Origin: Tricholoma matsutake
Lineage: Eukaryota; Basidiomycota; Agaricomycetes; Agaricales; Tricholomataceae
Length of the DNA stretch: 64,000 bases
Reading direction: 5' to 3'
NCBI GenBank assembly: GCA_026075535.2
Contig: AP026548.1
Span: 7,874,001-7,938,000, forward strand
Notes under the pieces: generated by a model
Databases searched by the model: none
What the model was told of the DNA's origin: nothing
The model's input: the letters and a program-made list of their open reading frames with translations, nothing else
Shown: positions 44,687-55,989 of the stretch, in pieces
Numbering within the stretch: the stretch's first letter is position 1
Layout: every line of letters begins with the position of its first letter
Made by a program: the position numbers and the translations under genes

Positions 44687-47600
44687 AGGTTTCCCCATTG
44701 GTGACCCAGAATCATTACAATGTATTAGTATCCGAGGAAACCCAGAGTAAATCAGAAAAGGAAATCGAGGAGGAGTACAACTGTTGCGAATCATGCAACA
44801 AAGAAAATTGTCACATGTCATTTCCAAAAACCCCTAAATTCTTTATTTGCTCTGCGCGAATAGAACCTGAAATCACCTTGACTGTGGGACTGAAGACAGT
44901 GGACACGCATGCAGCTATTGATGTGGAAGCGTTGCTTGACAGTGGTGCTACAGGATTATTTATTAATTGATCCTTAATTACTGGAAACAGTATTAACACA
45001 CGCAAGCTGGCGCAACCTATAATGGTGTACAATATTGACGGAACAGTCAATCATGGAGGAACTATCAAGGAGGAGGTGACTATGGTACTAAAGTATCAGG
45101 AGCATCAGGAGTGAGCCATATTGGAAGTGTGCGATCTTGGGAAAACCAATCTAATAATAGGATGTCCATGGTTATGGAAGCATAATCCCGAAATTGATTG
45201 GAAAACTGGGAAAGTACAAATGACTTGTTGTCCTAAGGAATGTAATGTGTATGGGAGGAAGATGAAGAAGGAAAAAAGGAAAAAGAAAGAGAAAGAATGT
45301 CCAAGAAAGTATTCTGTTATGATGGAGCAAGTAGAGGATGAGGAAATGCCAAATGGGGAAGTTCCGATCATGATTGAGAAAGAAGAGCAGAAGCAAACCT
45401 TTAGAACAATTCGTGGAGGACAGTCATGGGACAAGAATATTGTGAAGGTGGAGAAGCCAGTGGAGGAATGGGCGCCAAAAGTGTATCATGAACATCTGTC
45501 AGTGTTCCAGAAGAAGGAGTCTGAGCGAATGCTGGTGTGGAAGCCATGGGATCATGCAATTGAGATGAAGCCAGGGTTTGTGCCAAAGAAGTTGAAGGTA
45601 TATCCGTTATCTCCAATGGAACAAGAAGAAGTGGATGCGTTCCTGAAGGAGCAATTGCGCAAAGGATACATATGACCTTCGAAATCACTGCAGATGTCAC
45701 CAATATTCTTTGTGCCAAAGAAAGACCAAAGGAAGAGGATGTGTACAAACTATAGGTATTTGAATGAGTGGAGAATGCATACCCCCTGCCATTGATCTCA
45801 GAAATAATTGACAAGGTGGGAAAAGCCAAGGTCTTTACAAAATTGGATTTATGATGGGGATACAACAATGTACAAATAAAGAAAGGAGATGAGTGGAAGG
45901 CAGCATTTGCCACGCGTCGAGGATCCTTCAAGCCGCTTGTCATGTTTTTTGGGATGACTAATAGTCCCCCGACCTTTCAAAATATGATGAACGACATTTT
46001 CAAGGACGTAATAGACAAAGGCGTGGTAATAATATTTATTGATGACATTCTGATATTCATGGAGGATGAAGAGAATCAGGAAGCGATAGTGCAAGAGGTG
46101 TTATGGAGGTTGGCGGAGAATGATCTATTTTTGAAACCAGAGAAGTGTGTGTTTGGGGCAAGCGAGATCGAGTTCCTAGGATTATTGATTGGCCCTGACG
46201 GGATCAAAATGGATCCGATCAAGGTACAGGTGATCACAGATTGGCCTGCGCCCACCCGTGTCAAGGAGGTTCAAGCCTTCTTGGGACTCGCAAATTATTA
46301 TTGTTGCTTTGTGCACAATTTTTCTAAAATTGCCGCACCCTTACATAACCTTACACGAAAGGGAGTAGTGTGGAGGTGGGGAGAGCAGCAGCAGACAGCA
46401 TTTGAGGAGTTGAAGAGGAAGTTTGTGGAGGGACCAATATTAGCCCCAGTAGATTTCACATGCCCTTTGCAAGTGGAATCTGATGCATCCGATTTTGCTA
46501 CTGGAGCGGTATTATCAATGCTGTGTGAAGATGACAAATGGCATCCTTGTGCATACTTGTCAAAAGGGTTGAATGATGTGGAGAGGAATTATGATGTGCA
46601 TGACAAAGAGATGTTGGGGATAATATGAGCATTGGAGGCGTGGAGGCATTATTTGGAGGGATGTATGCATCAAATTGAGATCTGGACGGATCATCAAAAT
46701 CTGCAATACTTCATGTCCGCTAAAAAGCTTAATCGCCGGCAAGCGCGTTGGGCACTATTCCTATCGCGTTTCAACTTTCACTTGGTCCATAAAGCGGGAA
46801 GCTTAATGAGGAAAGCAGATGCCTTATCCAGACGTATTGATCATAAAAGGGGGGTGGAGGAGGACAATAAAAATGTTACCTTACTCAAACCCGAATACTT
46901 TCGCATTTGCGCTATGTGTCAAGGGCATCTATTAATAGATAGCTTGGAAACAGAAATGTTGTCTAAAATTAGACAATGTTCGGAAATGGACGATGAAGTA
47001 GTGGAAGCCGTGAAAGCTCTGAAGGGAGAGAAGAAAGGTAATATCAAAGGAGACGAATGGGCTGAGGAACAAGGGTTGGTGTTGTTTCGAGGAAAAGTGT
47101 ATGTACCGAAGGATCAGGATTTGCGAAGGGAGATTGTCCGGTTACATCACAATATGCCGATTGCCGGACACCCAGGAAGATGGAAGACGTTGGAATTAGT
47201 AATGAGAAATTATTGGTGGCCCGGAATTTCGAAGTATGTGTTGGGGTATGTGGATGGATGTGATACGTGCATGAGGGGGAAGAAATTTCCAGAGAAACCT
47301 GCAGGAAAATTAATGCCGAACCCTATACCTAAAGCGCTGTGGCGAGATATATCTGTGGATTTTATTACCAGATTACCTGAGGCTCAAGGGTACGATGCAA
47401 TATTCGTAGTATGTGACCGCTTTACAAAGGAGGTCCATATTATTCCTACTACTACAGAAACCTCATCATTGGGCTTGGCATGCCTCTATCTAAATCAAGT
47501 ATGGCGGTTACATGGGTTACCTGATACCGTTATCTCCGATCGTGGACCACAATTTGCTTCCGCATTTATGCAAGAACTAAACAACATATTGGGAATTCAA

Positions 47601-48500
47601 ACTAAATTATCTATGGCATATCACCCGCAGACTGATGGGCAGACAGAGAGAATGAATCAGGAGTTGGAGCAGTACCTATGTATGTTTGTCAACTACCGAC
47701 AAACCAACTGGCCCGAATGGTTGGCAATTGCCGAATTTTCCCACAATAACAAATTCCATTTGGCTACTCGTATGTCACCCTTTTTCGCGAATTATGGATA
47801 TCATCCTCGCATGGGAATAGAACCCAGAAGGGAAGTCAAAGTACAGTCGGTAGAAGATTTTGTATCTAAGATGCAAAGGGTACAAGAGGAAGCAGAGGCG
47901 GCATTGAAGAAAGCATGTGATGACATGATGTGACACACAGATCGTACTCAAGCACGCACTCCAGAGTACAAAGTTGGTGACTTGGTATGGCTAAGTACCA
48001 AGGACCTGAATATTCCATGACCTTTGAAGAAACTTATGGAGAAACAAGTTGGCCCATATGTGATCTCTAAAGTGATCTCACCTAATGCGGTAGTGCTAAA
48101 ATTACCCCGATCATTTAAGATTGATCCCGAGATTAACGTATCCCGCCTACACCCTTACCGTCCGCCCACTATTCCTGGCCAACAAACTACTCCGCAACCT
48201 CCAATAATAGTAGAAGGTGCTCCAGAATACATAGTTGAAGAAATTCTAGACTCACGTCTTTGATGGAACAAATTGGAGTTCTTAATAAAGTGGAAAAACT
48301 ATACCGATGAAACTAATTCATGGGAACCCAAAGAGAATTGTAAGCGAGCGCATAACACAATCGCCCAATTCTTTAAACGTAATCTGAATGCTCCGTGTCG
48401 CATTGCGAGAATGGTGTATGAGGGGATGAAATTCCGGCCTTACCAAAATTTCACAGAGGGGACAAACATAATATTTTCTCGCCTGGAAGTCGAGGCATAA
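44593..48500 (+). pseudogene. Gypsy-1 A pol: protease, RT, RNase H, integrase, chromodomain
   Basis: Protease has LLDSGATGLFIN. RT starts at about 45600 and holds FIDDILIF (46037). RNase H has ESDASDFATGAVL. Integrase has the HHCC finger (LHHNMPIAGHPG...CDTCMRGK) and DDE residues in SVDF, SDRGPQF and the glutamate of NQELEQYL. The chromodomain has LEFLIKWKNYTDETNSWEP (about 48270-48330). TGA codons stand at 44968, 45112, 45673, 45852, 46626, 47931, 48018 and 48261. The frame shifts near 45765 (apparent 7-nt deletion before NAYPLPL). At least six TGAs fall where gypsy proteins have arginine (for example KGYI-R-PSK and LDL-R-WGYNN). Confidence 0.9.
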
Positions 48501-48511
48501 AAGGGGGGTAA

Positions 48512-48913
48512 TGTTAGGAAACCACCCCATTACCTAATAAACTTTCATTTTTATTTTATTATGTCGAATTATGCTACATGACGCCAAATGACGCTACATT
48601 TTGATAGCGTGAGAATTTTATTTCGCACGCATCAAAATGTATGTGCATGTACAAGTGCGTTGGTAACAACAATGTACAATATATGTAACATAGTATATAA
48701 ACCCTAAATATATGCCTAGGGGACCCCAGTTGTGTTCTCTTAGGTATTCCACCTACGTTTTTGGTGTGAAAGGCCTATCTCAACAAACTTACCTATTAAT
48801 AACCCCTCGCATCAAAACCATCAATTTCCCCATCATGCGCGTGGATCCCGCCCCCTTCTTGTAGAGAGAACCCACATGGTCTTAGCTAGCAGATAGTGGG
48901 TGTCGCCCTAACA
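48512..48913 (+). repeat. 3' LTR of Gypsy-1 A, 402 bp
   Basis: It runs from TGTTAGG to CCTAACA and contains TATATAAACCC at about 48692, a likely promoter element. The whole LTR closely matches 42300-42701 and 55990-56391. Many differences between copies are CG versus TG/CA. Confidence 0.93.
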
Positions 48914-49302
48914 GTTATTCCCTTCAGGTTGCTGGATGCGATGCGATGTGACCTGTTCCTTCCATTTCATATGGACTTTGGGAGAGAGTGAAAGTAGTTC
49001 TTCGGATGTTAAAGTGATAATTGGGGTTTTCATTGATCAGGTGAAGATGTCTTCGGTGATTTTGTCTTTGTGAATTGGGGCTTGGGTATGGTAGGAAGGT
49101 CCTTCTTTGTCTTTGCCTTTTGCTGTTGATGCAAAATTGTGTTCGTGAGGAGGTAGATACAAATTTTCCTTAGTGCCGTTGTAGGGATGTATTATAGGTT
49201 GCGATGGTGTTTTGGAGGTCGAAGATGGTGCTGAAGTCAAAGTAGGTGGATTGGTTGCTGTAGACGAGATAGATGGTGCTGGTACTTGTGGGGAGGTCTT
49301 TA
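48914..49302 (-). pseudogene. G2 gag-protease linker fragment
   Basis: The minus strand reads PPTLTSAPSSTSKTPSQP, then YLPPHEHNF, SYHTQAPI and LTSEELLSLSPK. This low-complexity linker lies between gag and protease in G2-type gypsy elements. It ends at PEGN against the Gypsy-1 LTR. On the other side it is cut by the 49303-51403 element. Confidence 0.7.
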
Positions 49303-49547
49303 CACTCCCCCCCCCCCAATCTGAGCGGACTCCGCTCAGACACTCAGACAGTCCTAGGACTTTGCTTGGACTTTGCTCGAACTTCTTTGGCTGAAAGTCC
49401 TGCCAAACTAAATGTCCAGTCCGAGCTGAGTCTGAGCTGAGTCCTCGGACTGTCCTAGGACTGTCCGAGCGTCTGAGCAGAGTCTGATTGGACCAGCACT
49501 CGTACAGTCTTAGGACTGTCCAAGTTGCTTATATAACTGACTGAGAA

Positions 49548-49632
49548 ATCAGTGGCTACCATAGGGATTGAACCCTTGTAGTCACATGATAAAGTACAAT
49601 TAAGGCAGTGATATAACAGTTAGACTAAAGCA
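49548..49632 (-). repeat. tRNA-like sequence (left arm)
   Basis: On the minus strand, TAGTCTAACTG fits an A box and GGTTCAATCCC a B box, about 50 nt apart, with an anticodon-arm-like TTATCATGTGA between. The acceptor strands do not pair, so it is a tRNA-derived repeat and not a tRNA gene. Confidence 0.5.
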
Positions 49633-49770
49633 TCATTACAGATAAGTAGTTGTATCTCTCTATGTACCGCTGTGGCTGTGATGACAAATCAACACAGCCA
49701 TGTCATCAACAACGCTGGCAATGGTGCTGCCTCCTCCTTACCTCCTACCCCAATAACCAACAACGGGAAT

Positions 49771-50870
49771 GAGCCCAAATGATGGCATTGTTGTTTGGGC
49801 TCACTTGTAAGTGTTTTTTTACATAATTTTTGTTGTTTTGTTTAACTAACTGAATTTTCCTTAATGATAGGTTTTATCTGTGTTATAACGATGCCACAGC
49901 CTCAAAACCATGACAATGGCTGACACAGCCACCACCCTAGGACCCAGAACCACCACCGCAAGCAACTGCTTGCAGGGTGGGAATGGGTACAACTGCAAAA
50001 CAGCAGGACAACAGCAATGCCGACTTGGCCAAACGGAACGACAATGCAACAAGGTGACTGGAGACGACTGGGATTGGGAGATGGAATGACAAGGGGATGA
50101 GCGGGAAACAACAAAAGGAAGGCAAAACAAACAAAGAAAAGGCCCAAGAGATGTCGTTTGACGTCTCTTGGGCCGTTGGTAAATTTTTTCTTGTTTTTGT
50201 TACTAAGGAACTTTTTTAGGTATTATCTAGTACTGCTGATGATGACGAGCACTCAGAACCACTGCTGCAAGCAGCTGCTTGTGGGGTGGGAATGGGTGCT
50301 TCGAAACGACAAGAACGGCTACCCTGACAGAACAAGCCCCCACCCCCAGCCCTCACACCCACCATGCAGGATGCACCACCCACCTACAGCCTCACAAGCA
50401 ACTGCTCATGGGGTGGATGGTGGGTGGAATGACGACGATGGCAGGGAACGATGACAGCACCCTCCCCAGCACTACGAGCCACTGCTCATAGGGTGGACAA
50501 TGGGTGGAACAACAATGATTAGGGTCCTAGGTAAGTTTTTTTTTCTTTTCTCATTTCATTTTTTGATGCTAACTAAATTTTTATAGGTACAAACTACTAC
50601 TGGCAACGACGATGACGACGACACCACCACCACCACTGCTGCAAGCCCCTGCTTGCAGGGTGGAAGGTGAGGGGGAAGAGACGAGAGGGAAGGGAGACAA
50701 CAACGAGAGTGGGGACACCCACGATGACACCCGCCCCACACCTACAAGCATCTGCTCATGGGGTGGTTCGGGGGGGAGAAGAATGGGGACAGGAGAGCAA
50801 GATGGCCAGGGGATGACCTGGGGAGAGACAAATGCTGCCACAAGCAACTGCTCATGGTGGGTGTTTTTAA
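49771..50870 (+). repeat. array of hairpin A/B modules in the 49303 element
   Basis: A hairpins: GAGCCCAAA (49771-49779) / TTTGGGCTC (49794-49802), and GGCCCAAGAGA (50141-50151) / TCTCTTGGGCC (50164-50174). Each is followed by a donor-like GTAAG or GTAAA and a TTTTAG or ATAG acceptor-like end. B hairpins occur at about 49958, 50264, 50392, 50475, 50639-50658 (CTGCAAGC, CCCT, GCTTGCAG, perfect), 50743 and 50848. Confidence 0.75.
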
Positions 50871-51055
50871 TTTATTTTTATAATTGATAGTTATGGCCCC
50901 CTCCCCTCGAGCTTGCGAGGGGAGGGCTTAGTATTATACATATTAATTACCCCTCGCACAGATGCGAGGGGGTCAATTTAATGATTTATTCATGATATAT
51001 AAAAAATTAGATTTCAGTAATAAATAGATATAATGTATGTATGTAGCTTTAAATG

Positions 51056-51147
51056 ACTACTTGGCTTAAGTGGTAGAGTGTGCATGTTTTGTTGTCATGT
51101 GATTCCTAGTCCAGAAGGCTGTTGGTTCAATTCCTGCTGTGCACACA
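51056..51147 (+). repeat. tRNA-like sequence (right arm)
   Basis: TGGCTTAAGTGGTAGAGT fits an A-box region and GGTTCAATTCC a B box at about 51124, with TTGTCATGTGATTCC between, resembling the left arm. The spacing is longer than in a standard tRNA. The 5' and 3' ends do not pair into an acceptor stem. Confidence 0.5.
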
Positions 51148-51403
51148 TCATTTTGTGAGACTTATAAGACGTTCTCTAAGACTGGAACTCGGACTTTACT
51201 TGGACAGTACTTTAAAGGTGTAAATAAATGAACAATTGATGTTGTCCGAGCAAAGTCCAAGTGCTGTCTGAGTGCAGTCCTCGGACTTTACTCAGACAAC
51301 TCGGACAGTCCTAGGACAGTTGGAGTTTCCAAGCAGAGTCCGAGTGAAGTCCGAGTGTCCGAGTGTGTCCAAGCAGAGTCCGCTCGGACTGGGGGGGGGA
51401 GTG

Positions 51404-52642
51404 TAAAGTACTGCTTGTAGGACAGATTGTTTGACTGATGCAGGACTTTGAGGGATCGAACGCTGAGAGGTAGGAACTGTTGGCACATTCGAATCTGTTT
51501 GTGCAAAGGGTCTACCACTTTGTAAGGCATATAGCTCTTGTTCGAGTTTTGCAATACAATCTTCAGCTGTTGTAGATAGGTCGGTAATTTGGTAAACACC
51601 TCTGGATGGTGTCGAAGAAACTGTCAAAGGTGCGATATTATACATTAGTGAAGGCATAACATTAGACGGAGGGTTTTGTCAAGTCCATTCGTCAATCCTG
51701 TCCTTGATAAAATGACCAGGGATGTTTCAAGGATTAAATTGATCATTTTGGAGAACGATTTTGCCTTCAGTGTTCTTCTTACACTTTCCTTCATTGATAT
51801 ATGATTGGCAAACCAAGCAGTCACTAATGAAATGTCCCATAAGCCCACAAAAGATGCAAACTAAATTTTCGAGCTGGTCTGAATGAAATCCACTGTTAGG
51901 TTGAGTTAGTGTTCATAGTTTTTGAACCTGCTAAAGTGGTTACAAGAGTGGCTGCAAATTTTTCGAGAATTGCCATAAGATCTTCCAATTTAATTTGAGG
52001 AGAAGATGTCAAAGTTGTTGGTATTGCAAAAGATGTTGAAGAATGTGAACTGAGTAGTGATGTTGAGTCCAAAGCGATAGATCCTGCTAGAACAAATTTT
52101 GCTGCTGCGTGGATATCATTGAGTGGGTAGGGGTCATCAGGATAGTGATCAGGGAATTTCAGTTCGAGTCGTCGGGCGATTCTAGCTCATAAACCTGGTT
52201 GGAAACCACGAACAAAGGCTCTGCTTTGTTCAGTGTCAGAAATCCTGCTTAATAGATAAAAACTTCATAATGTTATAAAATGACCGAAAATATAATCCCA
52301 AATTGTTTGCATTGTAAATACTGATGCGAAGTTGTTTGCTGATGAGTTTGTCCATGTCCGAAATTGACCATTTGCAATCGTCTTCGGAACCAGGGTACAG
52401 TTTGTGGATAGCAATGCAAAAATTCTGGAATGAAGTACCGGGGTCGTATTCTGGGATCGACTCCCAAAGTTTGGAAGTATCAATATCGAGGTAGTGGCAA
52501 GCGTGCTTCTTCATTTCTTCGGAGTTTGTAACATTGCACACTGAGAAAAGCAATTCGAGCCCGTTAAAATATCTGTGAAGTTCTCAAGGCTGGGTGGGGT
52601 CGAATTTCGGAGCTGTGGAATGACCACGAGCTGGGAAATCTA
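51404..52642 (-). pseudogene. G2 gag with CCHC finger
   Basis: The minus strand starts PARGHSTAPKFDPTQP, then a TGA at an arginine position, then ELHRYFNGLELLF. It continues through ACHYLDIDTSKLWESI to the zinc knuckle CIFCGLMGHFISDC (about 51840) and the linker SGRPFAQTDSNVP. Its first codons are fused in frame to the broken end of Gypsy-1 copy B. It is cut at the C-terminal side by the 49303-51403 element. Confidence 0.78.
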
Positions 52643-54499
52643 CTGGGGCTAATATTGGTCCCTCCACAAACTTCCTCTTCAATTCCTCAAACACTGTCTG
52701 CTGCTGCTCTCCCCACCTCCACACTACTCCCTTTCGTGTAAGGTTATGTAAGGGTGCGGCAATTTTAGAAAAATTGTGCACAAAGCGACGATAATAATTT
52801 GCGAGTCCTAAGAAGGCTTGAACCTCCTTGACACAGGTGGGCGCAGGCCAATCTGTGATTGCCTGTACCTTGATCGGATCCATTTTGATCCCATCAGGGC
52901 CGATCAATAATCCTAGGAACTCAATCTCGCTTGCCCCAAACATGCACTTTTCTGGTTTCAAAAATAGATCATTCTCCGCCAACCTCCATAACACCTCTTG
53001 CACTATCGCTTCCTGATTCTCTTCATCCTCCATGAATATCAGAATGTCATCAATAAATATTATTACCACGCCTTTGTCTATTACGTCCTTGAAAATGTCG
53101 TTCATCATATTTTGAAAGGTCGGGGGACTATTAGTCATCCCAAAAAACATGACAAGCGGCTTGAAGGATCCTCGACGCGTGGCAAATGCTGCCTTCCACT
53201 CATCTCCTTTCTTTATTTGTACATTGTTGTATCCCCATCATAAATCCAATTTTGTAAAGACCTTGGCTTTTCCCACCTTGTCAATTATTTCTGAGATCAA
53301 TGGCAGGGGGTATGCATTCTCCACTCATTCAAATACCTATAGTTTGTACACATCCTCTTCCTTTGGTCTTTCTTTGGCACAAAGAATATTGGTGACATCT
53401 GCAGTGATTTCGAAGGTCATATGTATCCTTTGCGCAATTGCTCCTTCAGGAACGCATCCACTTCTTCTTGTTCCATTGGAGATAACGGATATACCTTCAA
53501 CTTCTTTGGCACAAACCCTGGCTTCATCTCAATTGCATGATCCCATGGCTTCCACACCGGCATTCGCTCAGACTCCTTCTTCTGGAACACTGACAGATGT
53601 TCATGATACACTTTTGGCGCCCATTCCTCCACTGGCTTCTCCACCTTCACAATATTCTTGTCCCATGACTGTCCTCCACGAATTGTTCTAAAGGTTTGCT
53701 TCTGCTCTTCTTTCTCAATCATGATCGGAACTTCCCCATTTGGCATTTCCTCATCCTCTACTTGCTCCATCATAACAGAATACTTTCTTGGACATTCTTT
53801 CTCTTTCTTTTTCCTTTTTTCCTTCTTCATCTTCCTCCCATACACATTACATTCCTTAGGACAACAAGTCATTTGTACTTTCCCAGTTTTCCAATCAATT
53901 TCGGGATTATGCTTCCATAACCATGGACATCCTATTATTAGATTGGTTTTCCCAAGATCGCACACTTCCAATATGGCTCACTCCTGATGCTCCTGATACT
54001 TTAGTACCATAGTCACCTCCTCCTTGATAGTTCCTCCATGATTGACTGTTCCGTCAATATTGTACACCATTATAGGTTGCGCCAGCTTGCGTGTGTTAAT
54101 ACTGTTTCCAGTAATTAAGGATCAATTAATAAATAATCCTGTAGCACCACTGTCAAGCAACGCTTCCACATCAATAGCTGCATGCGTGTCCACTGTCTTC
54201 AGTCCCACAGTCAAGGTGATTTCAGGTTCTATTCGCGCAGAGCAAATAAAGAATTTAGGGGTTTTTGGAAATGACATGTGACAATTTTCTTTGTTGCATG
54301 ATTCGCAACAGTTGTACTCCTCCTCGATTTCCTTTTCTGATTTACTCTGGGTTTCCTCGGATACTAATACATTGTAATGATTCTGGGTCACCAATGGGGA
54401 AACCTTCACTGGGACTCTTCCACAAAATTCTCCTGCTTGCCTTCCTCCTGCTTCACTTCCTCGATTGTAGCTCCCCTGATCTTTCTCTTCTGCTTGCAA
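52643..54499 (-). pseudogene. Gypsy-1 B pol, truncated
   Basis: Protease, RT and the start of RNase H only. TGA stops follow FIN (54122-54124), HQE (about 53980), KGYI (53417-53419) and LDL (about 53239), the same sites as in copy A. The frame also shifts before NAYPLPL as in A. The last residues, LAPVDF, run straight into the G2 gag start. Confidence 0.88.
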
Positions 54500-55503
54500 T
54501 ACTTAGAAATGTGTCTTAACTGCCCACAGTTAAAACATTTAAGTGGGGCTCGTCTCCCCACTTGATCAACCTCCATTGCCTCTGCTGGTGCTGCTGACTC
54601 CGTAACTATAGGTGTCACTGCCATGGCCGGTGGCTGTGCCCTCGGAGCTTGCACCTGAGGCGCCTTTCCTTTCTCGGACTTTCCTCCTGATGACTTTCCA
54701 AATTTACTACTTCTGTACATCAACTTTGACTCCACCTGTTCCTGCCGATATTGCCGGTCAAGGCGCATTGCCCAATTATACCACTCGTCCAATTTCTCTG
54801 GCATAGAAGGTAGTTGGTAGATAGACTTGAATAAGGAGGTATTTAATCCTGCTTTCAAAAACTCTACCAACGCGGCTTCTCCCATGTCCGTTTGCAAAGC
54901 TTCTGCTTTGAACTGCAAAATAAATTCATCCGCTGTTAGGGAACCTTGGCGCATGGTCTTTAATTTAGCATTGGCTGTCGCCTTTGGATTACAGTCTCCA
55001 AACTGTGCCTCCAATCTCTCCAGAAATTCCTTGAAGGTTGCAAATGGTTTATTTCCTGCAGCAATTTGATTAATAGCCTCATTTCTCCAGAACTGTGCTT
55101 TCCCCCCCTGAATGTATGAGAGAGCAAACATAATCCTAGACTTGGCTGTACAAAACTCTGGCTTCCTCCCATGGATGTATAATACTATAGAGCTGATGAA
55201 GGATTTTGTATTCTCCATGGTACCGTCAAAGATTTGCGGGGGTGCGTACTTAGGTAAGTGCACTTTTCCATTTCCGGATTTCTCCACCATCTCATCCTCC
55301 TGCGATATCCACTCCACCATCTCCTCCATCTCATCATCTCTTTCTCCTGTTGTCTCTGGCTGTACTTCCACTTGTCTGGGCTGTGATCCTGCCAATACTG
55401 ACACTAATTGCGACATTTGCACTGTGAGCGCATCAATTTTCGCCTCTAGTGCTGGTATGGGAACAGGATTAGGACCGGAATTAGAAGTTGAAGGTTTGGA
55501 CAT
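54406..55503 (-). CDS. Gypsy-1 B gag, 365 aa, intact
   Basis: Identical in length to copy A gag and differing visibly only at one residue near position 30 (VQM-S in place of VQM-L). It has the same gag region and CCHC knuckle. The 5' leader (55504-55989) also matches copy A closely. Confidence 0.9.
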   Translation of the reverse strand: MSKPSTSNSGPNPVPIPALEAKIDALTVQMSQLVSVLAGSQPRQVEVQPETTGERDDEMEEMVEWISQEDEMVEKSGNGKVHLPKYAPPQIFDGTMENTKSFISSIVLYIHGRKPEFCTAKSRIMFALSYIQGGKAQFWRNEAINQIAAGNKPFATFKEFLERLEAQFGDCNPKATANAKLKTMRQGSLTADEFILQFKAEALQTDMGEAALVEFLKAGLNTSLFKSIYQLPSMPEKLDEWYNWAMRLDRQYRQEQVESKLMYRSSKFGKSSGGKSEKGKAPQVQAPRAQPPAMAVTPIVTESAAPAEAMEVDQVGRRAPLKCFNCGQLRHISKYCKQKRKIRGATIEEVKQEEGKQENFVEESQ

Positions 55504-55989
55504 AATTGTAGAATCTGTGATGAATCACTTCTTCGACAAATTCAAAATTTTTTCTTCGAGACCTCTCCAAATGTTTATGGGTCACGTGATAAGGTTTGTC
55601 CAGGTTCATCAATCGTTCGTCGTTTGTCAGGCGCCTATTTTGACACTTCGGATCAATAACCCTTCCAACAGTGCCTGATCTCGGAGATAACACTGAATTC
55701 GGCTTGTAACTAAAATAGTCATCTGAATAGAGTAATGTAAATTGTAACTAAACCAGATCCGATCAGTTGTCTGGTTGCAGCTGTCCTAATGACAAGCGCT
55801 GCCTCTTGATCACTGGCAGTCGCAATTAAGGCGAGGCCTGGTGTCGGCTTACGAAAGAAAAGGTAGATTATGTATATACAAGTACTTCTGGCTCATGCCG
55901 AAAGGATGAGTAATCAGATGTGGCGCGGTGAAACAATGACGTATGCGCAAGTAAGAGAAGGCACACTGATATGGGAAGTTGTGTTCTTC

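Larger units (their letters stand above)
42898..48913 (+). mobile_element. Gypsy-1 copy A, chromodomain Ty3/gypsy retrotransposon
   Basis: It is flanked by GTTAT at 42893-42897 and 48914-48918. The 5' LTR (42898-43102) is an internally deleted 205-bp form of the 402-bp 3' LTR (48512-48913). A purine tract (AAAAGGGGGGTA) precedes the 3' LTR. The order is gag, protease, RT, RNase H, integrase, chromodomain, as in chromoviruses. All pol domains are present, but eight TGA codons and one frameshift inactivate it. Confidence 0.93.
49303..51403. mobile_element. TA-flanked element with CACTCCCCCCCC ends and inner tRNA-like arms
   Basis: The ends are CACTCCCCCCCC (49303) and GGGGGGGGGAGTG (to 51403), with TA at 49301-49302 and 51404-51405. 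Subterminal DNA on both sides is rich in GGACTCCGCTCAGAC / GTCCGAG motifs. The next layer inward is a divergent pair of tRNA-like sequences (49548-49632, minus; 51056-51147, plus). The core is an array of hairpin A and B modules (49771-50870). No transposase is encoded. It interrupts the G2 gag-protease linker. Confidence 0.78.

Noticed and set aside
45105..45943. Minus-strand frames of 109 and 180 codons opposite Gypsy-1 pol (and plus-strand equivalents at 53149-53987)
   Set aside because: They are antisense shadows of pol; they appear twice only because Gypsy-1 is present twice.
44968..48263. TGA recoded as arginine (alternative genetic code) in Gypsy-1
   Set aside because: The intact nuclear genes in the same window use CGA normally, and the TGAs sit at CpG-derived sites in silenced-looking DNA; deamination is the simpler explanation.
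42893..48918. GTTAT on both sides of Gypsy-1 A taken as simple proof of one clean insertion
   Set aside because: The inverted G2 piece next to it shows that the left GTTAT comes from a different target site (GCTAT with one change), so the match may be partly coincidence.
49548..51147. Functional tRNA genes
   Set aside because: A and B boxes are present but the acceptor stems do not pair and the spacing is irregular, so they were recorded only as tRNA-like repeats.
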